Positions 1 to 12,000 of a stretch of DNA of 54,761 nucleotides are shown here, piece by piece. The notes under the pieces were generated by a model. That model was not told the origin of the DNA and searched no databases. It was given only the letters and a program-made list of their open reading frames with translations. The position numbers were made by a program, and so were the translations under genes. The stretch is from contig NZ_KE387221.1 in the NCBI RefSeq assembly GCF_000430725.1, forward strand, positions 11,215 through 65,975, written 5' to 3'. Numbering within the stretch: position 1 is the first letter of the stretch; the number at the start of each line of letters is the position of its first letter. The DNA is from Azohydromonas australica DSM 1124. Its GTDB lineage: Bacteria; Pseudomonadota; Gammaproteobacteria; Burkholderiales; Burkholderiaceae_C.

Positions 1-3000
1 TGCGACGACACGGCATCCAGCCGCTCCACGCGGGTCGCGATTGCGCCGGCCGTGCCCACGCCCGTGCCGGCGCGCAGCTTCAGCAGGCCGGCGCTGACGA
101 GCGCGCCGGCTTCCGCCTGCACCGCCCCTTGCAGCGCCTGCAGCGTCACCGTGGACGCGCTGACGCTGGCACCGGTCCCCAGGCGCAGGCTGCCGCCCGC
201 GCTGGACAGCGACACCTGGGCACCGGCCGCCGCCGCGACGGCGTGCGCCACGGCCGTGTCGCCGGCCAGCACCAGGCCCACGTCGCCCTGCGCCGCCTCG
301 ACATCGAGCACGCCCGCGCGCACCGTCACCGGCGCGCCGCGGAGGTCGAGCCCACTGCCCACGTGCAGCCGCAACTGGTCAGCATCCAGACTCACCGTTC
401 CGGTGCCGGCCTGCGGCAGCACCAGGGTGCCGCCGGCGTTGATGGACAGCACAGCCAGATCCAGCACCGCCGCCGTGCGGCCGGCCACCGCGCCCAGCGT
501 GACGTTGCCGCCGGCCGCCCGCAGCGTGTCGACGCCAGCGCTGCCGGCCGAAGCCGCCAGTTGCGTCAGGCCCGACAGCACGAAGCTGTTGGCGTCGCCG
601 GCGTTCAGACCGGCATCGAACCGGACCGTCACCGCGCTGCCGTGGACCTCCACCGTGCCTGCGGCCACCGCCGCGCCCTGCTGCAGCGACACGCCGTGGG
701 CGAAGCGCACCTGGGCGGCGCCGTCCACGATCAGCCGGCCGCCGTCGAGCAGGGTGACCTCATCCTGGAACACCACCTCGCCGGTGGCGTGGATGACGAT
801 GTCGCCGCGGACGAACAACTTGCCGCCGAACGTGACGTTCATCGCGTCGAGCACGTTGAGCCCTTCCAGCGCCGCCACCTCGTCCACGCGCAGTGCGAAG
901 CCGGAGGCGCTGTTGCTGGTGCCCCCCAGGTTGCCGCGCGCGGTGCTCAGGCTGTCGCCGGCCCGGTAGCCCGAGCCCAGCGACTGCAGCGTCACGTCCG
1001 TGACCTTGCCGCCGCTGACCACCACGCGGGCGGTGGCGCCGCTGCCGCTGCCGCCCGAAAGGGCCACGCCCTCGTAGACGCCATCGGCATAGCCCTGGCC
1101 GCCCGCGGCCACGGTGACACGGCCCAGGCCGTTGCCCACGGCGCCCTGCAGCAGCACGGTGCCGCCCTGGGCCCGCAGGTCCAGCACGTCGTCCGCGCCC
1201 AGCCCGCCGTTGACGCGCTGGGTGATGGTGAGGTCCCCGCTGCCGGCCATGCCGGCGCTCAGCGCCACGTGGCCGGCCAGGCGGACCGCGTCGTCGATGA
1301 GCAGCCCGGTGTCCATTGCCACGCTGGCGCCGTCGTCCAGCGTGGTCGTGGCCCCCGAGCCGTAGATCGACAGCGCCTTGGCGCTGAGCGCACCGGCGAC
1401 CTGCACCTCCCCGCCCGCGCCCGGGGTCTTGATGACGAGCGCGCTATCCAGGTGGATGCCGCCGGCCGGGGCGTTGATCGCGACCGTGTTGGCGCCGCCG
1501 TCCAGGCCGAGCGTCAGCGTGGACACGGACTGGCCCGCCAGGGCCTGCGGGTCCAGCGCCACGCCGGCCCCCGCGCCCAGGGTGATCAGGCCGCCCGGGT
1601 CGCGCGCCACCAGCTGCAGGCCGCCGCTGGCGTCCTGCGTGGCCATCAGGGCCGCCACGTCCACCGGGCCGGTGGCCTGCGCCGTGATGGCACGCACCGG
1701 CGTCGAGCCCGGCCCCTGGTCTTCCAGGCTCACGAGCTTGCCGTACACCACGGTCGAGCCGCTGACGTCGAGCGTGATGCGGCGCGCCGTGAAGTCGCCC
1801 TCGATCACCAGCTGCGTGGCCTTGATGCGCACGCGGGTGGCGCTGAGGTCGATGTCCCCGCCGTCCTGCGCCGCCTTCAGGCGCACGCGCTCGCCCACGA
1901 TCTCCAGCGTGCCCAGGGTCTCGTCCCAATGCACCGACTCGACCCCGCTGACCAGCTCGCCGCTGGCCAAGCGCAGCACCTGCTCGCCGGACGCCGTGCC
2001 GGTGGCCTTGAGCACCACCGTCAGCGTGTCGTCGGCCAGGTCCCGTGCCGAGGCCTCGGCCTCGCGCAGGCTCAGCGAGCGCTCGGCCGTGGCCTTGGCC
2101 GCGCTGCCCAGGTTCAGCGTCACGTGGTCCGCACCTTCGGAGCCCACGACGCGCAGGGGCGCGTCGCCGAGCTTGAAGATCTCCAGCTCATCGGCCAGGG
2201 TGCCCAGGCGGATGCTGTCCAGCGCCGCGCGGTTCACGCGCAGGCCGTTGCCCGTGGCGGAGAAGACCTCGAAGCTGCCCGCGTTGTAGGTGGCCTTCAT
2301 CGCGAAGGCCGCCTGCTCCTGGATCGGGACCTGCTTCGTGACCCGGTTGAGCCCGTCCTCGACCGCCATCGTCAGCGTGCCGCCGGCGCCCTGGGCGCCA
2401 GGCACGAACTGCACGTTGCCGGACTGCGCCAGCAGCGCGGCGATCTGCTTCTGGTCGCCGCTCAGGCGCAGCACGCCGTCCGTTTCCTGGACGGTGACGC
2501 CGGCCGCGAACAGCGCGACCTCGGAGACGTGGACGTAGCGGCTGCCGTAGCGCTCGCCCTTGACCTCCGTGAACACCAGCTTGTAGTACTTGTAGGCCGT
2601 GGTGTTGTCGAAGCGCAGCGTGCTCACCGAGCCCTTGGCGTCGCCCAGCAGCGTGGCGCCGGAAGCCACGGCCTTCCAGCCGCTGCTGTCCCAGGCCAGC
2701 TCCTCGTTGGAGCCGTACAGGGCATAGGACTTCGGGTCCCATTGCGGGATGTCGTCGTTGGTGCGCGAGGTCAGCCGCAGCTGCGTCACCGCCTCGGCCG
2801 CCGACAGCGTCATCACCATGCCGCTGCCCACGCCGTCGAAGTTCAGGTACTTGGTGTTCGTCGTGTTGTCGAACGCGCCCTGCACCTGCTCGTTGGACGG
2901 GCTGTGGGCGGAGGACGCCACGACCGAGATCACCGACACCCGAGCGGCGGCGGCCGCCACCAGTTGCGCGCGCGCCTGCTCGGTGAGCTGCACGCTGCCG

Positions 3001-6000
3001 CTGGTGGCGGAGAGCGTGACCGTCACGCGCGCCGAATCGGCGTCGAACAGCGTGCCCTCGTTGAGCACCAGGTCGGTGGGCTGGTTGCCGGTGGCATACA
3101 ACTGCTGCGGCAGCACCAGGTTGGGCGCGGCGCCCACGGGCGGCGGGGTGAAGCTGAACAGCGGCTGCCCGGCCGCGGCCGCGATGACGCGGCCCGAGGC
3201 CGCATCGACGCTGGCCATGCGCCAGTCGGCGCCGGAAGCCAGGCCGGTGCTGACCTTGCTCCAGCTCGTGCCGCCGTTGCGCGAGACCCACACGCCGCCG
3301 CTGCCGCCATTGGCGGTGGCCGCCAGCGTCTGGCCGTCGCTGCTCATCCACACCGAGGTCCAGGCCGCGGACGGGCCCGTGGCGCGCCACTTCCAGTTGG
3401 CGGTGCGGGTGTCGGCCACGTAGATCATCCCGTCGCGTGCGGCCGCCACCAGCTGCGTGCCGGTGGCGTCCATCGCCACGGACACCCAGTTGGCGTTGTT
3501 GAGCGCGCCGCGGGTGGCGTCCTCCCAGCTCAGGCGTCCCGAGGCATCGACGCTGGCCAGGTACAGGCCGCCGCCGACGGCGCCGTTGGACGAGGCGGTG
3601 CTGGCCGCCAGCAGGCGCTTGCCGTCGGCGCTGGTGGCCATGGCGCTCCAGTTGGCGTTGGGCCCGGAGATCTCCTGCCAGCTGTTGCTGGCCGGATTGA
3701 ACACCCTCACCTTGCCCGGCGTGTTGCGCTGGCCCCAGTCGAAGATGTTCCTGAAGTACCACTCCCGGCCGGTGACGTCGGTGACCACCACGCGGCCGTC
3801 GCCCAGCAGCTGGGCGGCCGAGTAGTTGTCGTCCGGCGCGCGGCTGCGCGTTTCCCAGGTCAGGCCGCCGTCGTGCGACAGCGTGAGGTCACCGCCGTAG
3901 GAGAAGGCGGCGATGGACAGGCCGTCGGCCGAGACCGAGACCGTGTCGTAGCTGCGGCCCGTGGGCGCGCTGGCCGGCGTCCAGGTGGCGCCGCCGTCGC
4001 GCGAGAGGAAGATGCCCTGCTGGCTGCCGCCGACGTTGGCCACGGCCACCGCCAGCTGGCCGGCCACCGCGAAGTCGCGCCAGTTCTGCGTCACGCTGGA
4101 CGCGGCGGCGGCCGTGACCACCGAGCGCGCCTGGCTGCTCTGGTCGTCCTGGCGCACCTCCACCGTCAGCACCTGGCTGTCCTGGCCGCCCGCGAAGCGG
4201 TAGCCCACGCGGCCCGCGGTCGTGAAGTAGGCGTTGAGGTCGGCCAGCTTGCCGGTGAAGGTGGCCTTGGCCGAGCCGCTGCCCGCCACCGTGACGCCGC
4301 CGGCGTTGCCCGCCTCGAAGGTACCCGCGGAGACCGACAGCGTGACCGTGGCCACGCCCTGCGCATCGCCGCCGCCGAAGGGCGTGCCGACGAACAGCAG
4401 CCCCGTGCCGCTGCCGCGCACGGCCGTGAAGCCTGCGGGCACCGACACCGTGGGCGCCCCGGGCAGCGGCCCGACGATGCCCAGCATCGACGGCGGCAGC
4501 GTGCCGGAGAAGTCCACGGTGGACGGCTCCCGGCCGTTCTCGGTGATGGTGTTGACGCCCAGCGAGCCGGCGAAGACGTAGGTGTCCTCGCCGTCGCCGC
4601 CGACGAGCTTGTTGACGCCCAGCAGCGCGTACAGCGTGTCGTTGCCGCCGCCGCCCACGAGCTCGTTGTCGCCGCCGCCGCCCCACAGCACGTCGTCGCC
4701 CAGGCCGCCGTAGAGCTTGTCGCGCCCGCGCCCGGCGATCAGCACCACCGGCGCCTGGCTGGTAGCCAGCGCGCGCAGGATGTTGTCGCCCTCGGTGTCC
4801 ACCGCCTTGCCGCCGCCCTGGCCCAGCAGGATCGTGTCGTCGCCCGCCCCGCCCTTGGCGTCGATGACGACGTCGGACAGCAGCCGCGAGGCGTCGAGCA
4901 CGTCGTCGCCGTCGCCGAGGTCCACCACCACCTTCTGGACGTTGTCGAAGACCTGGTAGAAGCCCTTGTACTCCACCGCCACCAGGTTGCCGTAGCCGCT
5001 GACGATGAAGGTTTCGGCCGCATCCGTGGTGTCGAGGTAGAGCCGCTCGCCGGCGCGCGAGCCGGCGAACAGCGTGAGCACCCCGTCCTTGACGCTGCCC
5101 AGCACCGGCTTGACCGTCGGCGCGGGCAGGTTGATCTCGCCCAGGTTGATGCTGAAGATCGGTACGTTGACGCTGTTGAAGAAGCCCAGCTTGCCCCAGA
5201 CGTAGCCGTTGAGGTACGGCTTGAAGCTGAAGTCGAACAGGTTCAGCGGCCCGCCGGGCAGCCCGGCGATGCGGCCCGGATAGGCCATCAGCGCCAGCGC
5301 CTCCGAGGCGCGCACCTTGCCGTCGCCCACGTAGTCCACGCGCACGACCTGGCCGTTCTGGTCGCGCGTGACGGTGCCGCTCTTGATGTCGTTGAGGTCG
5401 GCTTGCGCGCGCAGCGACAGGCTCGCGCCGATGCCGCCCTCGAACACCCAGGGGATGCCCACGCCGCCCTTGAGGCCGATCTCGACCGTCAGGCCCAGCT
5501 CGGGCTTCTCCTTGCCGCCCGTGCCGGGCTGCATGACGCCGTTCTTGAAGGTCGGCAGCGTCCAGTCGTTGATGTAGAAACCATCGACGACGTCCAGCGG
5601 ATTGCCGCTGGCCACCGCCTTCTGGATGCCGTAGGTGTCGAAGCCGAAGGACAGGTCCGCGAAGGCGCTGACGCTGCCGAAGGCGTAGATCGGGAAGCCG
5701 ATGGGCAGCGGCACCGTGCCGGCGGTGAGCAGCGCGATGGTCGGGTAGGCGATCTGCAGCTCGAAGTTGGCAAGCCTGAAGTCCAGCTGCGGCAGCTCGT
5801 AGGTGAACAGCGTGGCGTTGCCGCCGCTGAAGATCTTGGCCCAGTTCGAGATGTCGGTCAGGTAGGGCATGAACTGCAGCCCTGACCCCTGCCGGCCGCC
5901 CGAGGCCTGGCTGTTGATCTGCGTGAGCTTGGCGTTGAAGGCCTCGATGATCGACGAGCTGCCGCTGCCGCCGGTGGCCCCCGGGGGCAGCGACTCGCCG

Positions 6001-9000
6001 CGCTCGAACCAGACGTTGCCCGAGCCCAGGCCGTGGATGCTGCCCAGCGGCAGGCCCGCGCCGAAGGCCACGAGCGACTGCAGCACGCTGGGCATGTCCA
6101 GCGCGAACTTCACCGCGTCGAGGAAGGCCCAGTTGATGGGCGCGGCGTTGCCGACGCGGCTCCAGGCGAAGTCGATGATCCCGCGCACCGTCGGGTCGCT
6201 CGGCAGGATGCGGTCCAGGCCCACGATGGGCGTGGTCAGGGCGTTGACCACGTCGCGCAGCGGCTCCACGGTCTGCGCCACCTGCTGCGCGATGGGCAGC
6301 AGGAAGTCCAGCACCGAGGACTGCAGGTCCAGCCGGATGTTCTCCAGCGAGATCTCCGGGTTGGACACGCTGGCGTCGCCCAGGCGCCAGTCCCAGTCCA
6401 GCACGAAGTCGCCTTCGAGGCTGGGCAGGCCCTTGACGCCCAGCGCCAGGCCCAGGTCCAGGTGCGCGCCGACGCCGAAGTCCACCTTGAGCGTGTGCAG
6501 CGGGTCGGACAGTACGCTGTCGAGCGTGACGCGGCCGGTCTTGTCGCCCTGCAGGTCGATGGCCAGGCGGCCGACGAGGCCGCTGCCCTGGAAGCCTGGG
6601 GCCGTGCTGGTGTCGTGGTCCTTGACGCGGGCCTGGAAGAACAGCAGCTCGCCGCTGCCCTCGAAGGGCGTGACCACGCTGGCGTCCTTCGGGTCCCCGT
6701 CGAGGTAGGCGCGCACGTCCAGCGTGAGCTCGGGGTCCTGGCCGTCGGCGTTGGTGGCCAGGAAGAAGCCGCTGCTGGCCGACAGGCCGAAGCCGAAGTC
6801 GAACTGCCAGTCGGCGTCCAGCGAGAAGCCGCCGTCCACGTCCAGGCTGAAGCCCGGCAGATCGAGGTCCAGCGGAATGTCGATGCCCGTGGCCAGGATG
6901 GTGCCGCCGAGCTTCATGTCGAAGCGGATGGCGTCGGCATCGCCGGGCAGGGCCTGCCCCAGCGTCCAGGCCGAGAGGCGGTGGTTGGCCGCGTCGTAGA
7001 AGGCGACGTCGATGTCGTCCAGCGTGAGGCCGGCCACGCCGTCGAAGTCCTGCAGGATGCCCAGGCCGCCGAAGGTGTCGAACAGGGTCTGGCGGATGAG
7101 CGACACCGGCTGCCCCGGGCCGGCGAGCTTGACGCGCAGATCCTGCAGCAGGCCGCCGCGCAGCTGGCCCAGCAGCGCGCCGGCGTCGGCGAGGTGGGTG
7201 CCGATGAAGGGGATGTCGGCCGTGAGGCTGCTCTGGAACAGGTCCTGCACCGCGCCCAGGCCCAGGTCCACGCCGTCGAGCACGAAGCTCGGGTCGTAGA
7301 GCACGTCCAGCAGCGAGTAGTTGCCCGAAGGCACCGCCTCGCTGAAGTTGGGCAGTTCCACCTTGAGCGCCGAGGCGCCCGCGGCCTGCCCGGCCAGCTG
7401 GGCCAGGAAGGTCGGCAGACCCTGGCCGCCCAGCGCCGGGTCGGTGTAGACGTGCAGCTCGCCCAGCGGCAGCTGCCGCCCGAACGCCGCCAGCCGGAGC
7501 GGCAGGTTGATGTCCAGCGCGCCCTGCGCGCCGAGCTGCAGCGCTCCGTGTTCGAGCGCGATGCGCAGCAGCGCCGGCGCGGCCGTGTCGGCCTGCGCGT
7601 CGGCGTCCAGCACCACCGTGCCGCCGGCCACGCCGAGCTGCACCGCACCGCTGCTGAGCATCAGCGACAGGTTGCTGGCGCGCAGGCTGGCCGTGAGGTC
7701 CAGGTGCGTGCCGGTGCCGCTCTGCGCGTCGAAGTCCACGATCTGGAGCGCCGGCGTGCCCGCGGCCGCGCCCGGCAGGGCGAGGGCCACGCGCGCTACC
7801 AGCCTCGCGCCGACGCTGAACTGGCCCGCCGCGCTGCCCGAGACGTCGAGCAGCTTGGCGAAGTCCGGCGGCAGCTCCAGGCCGCCGCCGGCCAGCGCCA
7901 CCAGCGTGGCCAGGTCCAGGTTGACGCTGAAGTCGCCGCTGTGCGCCAGCGCCACCGTCAGGTCCATGTTGAGGCGGTGGTTCGCCGCGTCCAGCGAGAG
8001 GCTGAACAGGTCGGCCGGCAGGCCCAGGGCCTGCTCGATCGTGGCCTCCACCTCGGCCAGCGCGGCGGCCGGCGTGGCGCCGGCCTTCTCGATGCGCGCC
8101 AGCAGCGTGTCGCCGAACTGCAGGATGTCGGCCAGCGAGCGGTCCAGCAGCGGCAGCCGCTGGGTGTAGAAGGGCTGGCCCGCCACCGCGTCGTTCACCA
8201 CGTCGGCCACCAGGCGCAGCCCGCTGACGATGTCGGCGAAATCCAGGCGGCTGAGGTCCATCAGCGCCGCCACGTCGGGCAGCACGGCCACCACGTCATG
8301 CGCCGACAGGCCCAGCGCCTCGCGCTGCGCCGCGTCGTGGATGTCGAAGGCGTTCGCGCTAACGACCTTGACGCTGGACCAGTCGAAGAGGTCCTGCACG
8401 TACAGCGCCAGCTCCTGGCCGGCGCCGATGTCGAAGCTGGCGTTGCCGCCCTGGACCTTCAGGCCCTTGAGCCGCGCGTAGGCCTCGCCCTCGACGTCGA
8501 AGACCAGGCTGGACAGCCCCTCGCCGGCCAGTTGCGCCAGCGTGAAGCGCTCGCCGCCGCCGGCGCCGGGCGTGCGGTCCAGCGCCGCGGTGATGCGCGC
8601 GCCCAGGTGCACCCCGGAGCCCGAGCCCGCGCCGCCGGCCACCAAGCCGACGAAGCCCAGCTGCGCCGCCACGGTGAGGTCCTGCACGTCGGCCGCCAGC
8701 CCGGCGCTGGCCACGAAGTGGTCGATCGCCAGGTTGAAGCCTTCGCCGCCCAGCGCCAGCACGAGGTCGAAGCCCACGCCCACGTCCACGCCCAGCTCGG
8801 CCTGCGCGGAGGTGGACAGCGACAGGCCGGCGCCGGCCCCCAGGTTCAGGTTCAGCGGCGCCGTGAGCACCGGCATGCGCACCTGGGCGCTGACGGGGAT
8901 CACGAGGTCGCCCGTGGCGGCGTCGAAGCGTGCCTGCCGGCCGCCCAGCACGCCCGAGCGGTTGAGCGCGTCGACGAACTCGCCCACCGTGCTGATGCGC

Positions 9001-12000
9001 TCGATCTTCTTGTGCACCGTGTAGGCCGCCGCCGCGTCGGTGGCGGCGAAGGTGTTGGACAGCTCCAGCGCGCTGCCGTCGGCGGCCACCGAGACCACCT
9101 GCAGCACCTGGCCGCCCGCCGACACCCAGTAGCCCTTCATCGAGGCCGCGAACTGGCCGGCCTGGCCCGCCAGCGTGGCGCTGCCCTGGGTGGTGGCGGC
9201 CGTGCCGGTGGCCTTCTGGGCCTGGCCGGCCGCGGCCGTCCACGGCTGCAGCGGCCGGTTGAAGTCGATCTTGTCGATCACGCCGCTCTGGAACGCGCCG
9301 GCCAGGTCCAGCACCTCCTCGAGCGAGCGCTCGATGAAGGGCAGCTCGCCCAGGCCGAGCGAGGAGACGTCCACCGTCTTCAGGTAGTCCAGCACCGACG
9401 GCAGCGCCAGCAGCAGGTCCTCGACCTTGATGCGCGAGAAGTTGGTCAGCCGGTCCAGGCCCTCGGCCTGGAACTGCAGCGTCCCCGCCAGCGGGTCGCC
9501 GCTGACGGTGATGCGCGGCGGCCCCTCGGCGCCGCCGGCCACGTCCACGCCCGCGAGCACGGCATAGACCGGCAGCGACACCGCCAGCGCGTTGTGGCCG
9601 GACTCGACCTGGAAGACGCCGTCGTGCAGCGTCAGCGCGCCGCCCAGGTCCAGGCGCAGCGAGCCCTTCTCCCAGGGTTGGCCGGCCTCGTCGAGGCCGA
9701 GCTTGCCGATGCCCACGTCCAGCGGCCCCAGCCGCGCCGCGAGCACCAGGTCCTGCGCCGACAGGCTGCCCTGGAAGCCCAGGCGGTTGAGGTCGAAGGT
9801 GGCGGCCAGGCCGTGCTGCCAGTCGAGCTTGAACGCGAAGTCCACGTCGGCCTGCAGTTGCGCCTGCAGCTTGACCTGCGCATCGACCTGCAGCCCGTAG
9901 CCGGCCAGCGCGGCCCCCAGGTCGATGGCGACCTCGTCGGTGCCCAGCTTGAGGCTGCCGTTGAAGGCCAGGGCCAGGCCGTCCTGGTCGAGCGCGAAGC
10001 TCAACCCGGTGCTGACGCCGGCCTGCGGCGCCCAGTAGGCGTCCAGGTAGGCCTTGAGCCCGGCCAGCGTGGGCACGCCCCGCGTGCCGTAGCCCGGCGT
10101 CGGCAAGCCCGGCAGGCTGGAGGCCCAGGTCGGGTCGATGTAGCCGTTGAGGTACTGCTGGATGTAGTCGCCGATGCTCACCAGCGGCGACAGGTTGAGG
10201 ATGTCGTCCAGCGACAGGCCCAGCAGCGGCAGCGGCTCGCCGTCCTGCAGCGCCGCGCGCGCCTGGCTGAGCTGGCCGGCCACGTTCAGCAGCGAGCTGC
10301 CCAGGCTGCCGCCCAGCGACACGTCCAGGTTGGCCAGGCCGAAGCGCAGGGCGTCGGCACCGGTGGCGAAGTCCACCACCAGCGTGCGCCCGCCGACGGC
10401 GATCGCCTCGTGCACCGCCTGGCCGCTGCGGTTGAGCGCCAGCGACACGTCGCCGAACAGCGACACGCCCGCCAGTCCGGGCACCGGCAGCGCGGCCGTG
10501 CCCGAGAGCGCCAGGGCGAAGCCCTGCCCCGGCAGCACCAGCGCCAGCGTGCCGTCGATGACGCCCGCGCGCTGGCCGTCCACCTGCACGGTGGCCTGCA
10601 GCCCGCTCGCGCCCAGCACGGTGCGGCCGTCGATGACGCGCACCGCGACGCTGCCCGTGCCCTGCAGCCAGGGCTGGGCCGCGGGGTCGGCGGCGTCCTG
10701 CAGCTTGAAGCTCAGGGTGCCGGCCGCCTCCAGCACGGCGCGGTCGAAGTCCAGCCGCGCGACGGTCGCGCCGCGCAGCCGCACGGCGGTGCCGTCGAGG
10801 CGGCCGTTGCCGTCGAGGTCGCCTTGGGTGAAGTCCACCACGCGGCCGGCCAGCGTGCCGCCGGCCGGGCCGGTGTTGACGGCCACGCTCAGCGAGCCGC
10901 CCTGCAGCACCAGGCCCGGCACGCCTTCCAGGCCCGCGCTGGCCGCCGTGGCGCGCAGGCCGACGAAGGAGCCGCCACCGGCGGCGTCGCTCAGCACCAT
11001 CAGGCCGATGTCGGCGTCGCTCAGCACCACGCCGGCAAAGGCGTCGCTGCCGATGCCGCTGCCCAGTTGCAGGCTGACGTGGCGTGCCGCCAGCGCCGTG
11101 ACGTCCATCAGGCGCTTGCTGCCGTCGTCCAGCGTGGCGCTGCGCGAACCCAGCCGCGCCAGGCCGAAGGTGCCTTGCAGCAGCACCGCGCCGCCGATGC
11201 GGATGGTGGCGTCGGTGACCAGCGACACGAATGCGCCGCCGGTACCGGCGAAGTCCAGGGCCAGGGTTTCGGCCGTGCCGTCGGTGACCTTGCCGGTGCG
11301 CACGCGCAGCGCATGGTCCACCGACACGCCGCCCTCGGCCACCACGCCCAGCTCCAGCACGTCGCGCAGCGGCAGCGTGCCGATGCCGCCGAAGACCTGG
11401 TTGATCTCCAGGTTCAGCGAGCGGGCCTCGATCAGCAGGTCGGCCCCCTGCAGGCCGAAGTCGGCCGCGTCGAGCGCGAGCTGGTCGGCCTGCGCCTTGA
11501 GCGCCAGCCAGGTGCGGCTGTCGTCCGCCGCGGCATCGGCCGGGCGCAGCAGCGCCAGGGCCAGGTCGAGCCCGGCCACCTGGATGCCGCCGACGCGCGC
11601 CGACAGGTCGCTCGCGCCGATGACGAAGCCCGCGGCGCGCAGCGTGCGGCCGCCGGCCACGACGTCGAGCTCCTGGCGCGACACCGTCATGGCGCCGCTG
11701 GCCTGCAGCTGGTCGCCGACCTTGACGAGCATCGTGCCGCCGACCTCCACGCGTTCGCCGCTGAAGTCCAGCGTCGCCGCCACCGCCTCGCCGTGGCGGA
11801 TCTCCAGCCGGCGGCTGCCGCTCCAGTCCAGGGTGTCGGCATTGCCCAGGCCCAGGTTCAGCGCCAGGTGGGCGTTCGTGCCGGAGAGCGTCACGCCGTA
11901 GGCGGCCGTGCCCAGCACGGCCACCGCGTCGGCGTCGCCCTGCAGCGTGACCCAGCTGCGGCCGTCGCCCGCGGCGCTGGCCTTGGCCAGCACCAGGCCG

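Noticed and set aside
3240..4060. Sialidase enzyme
   Set aside because: Only Asp-boxes are seen; they mark blades of many propellers, and catalytic residues were not identified.
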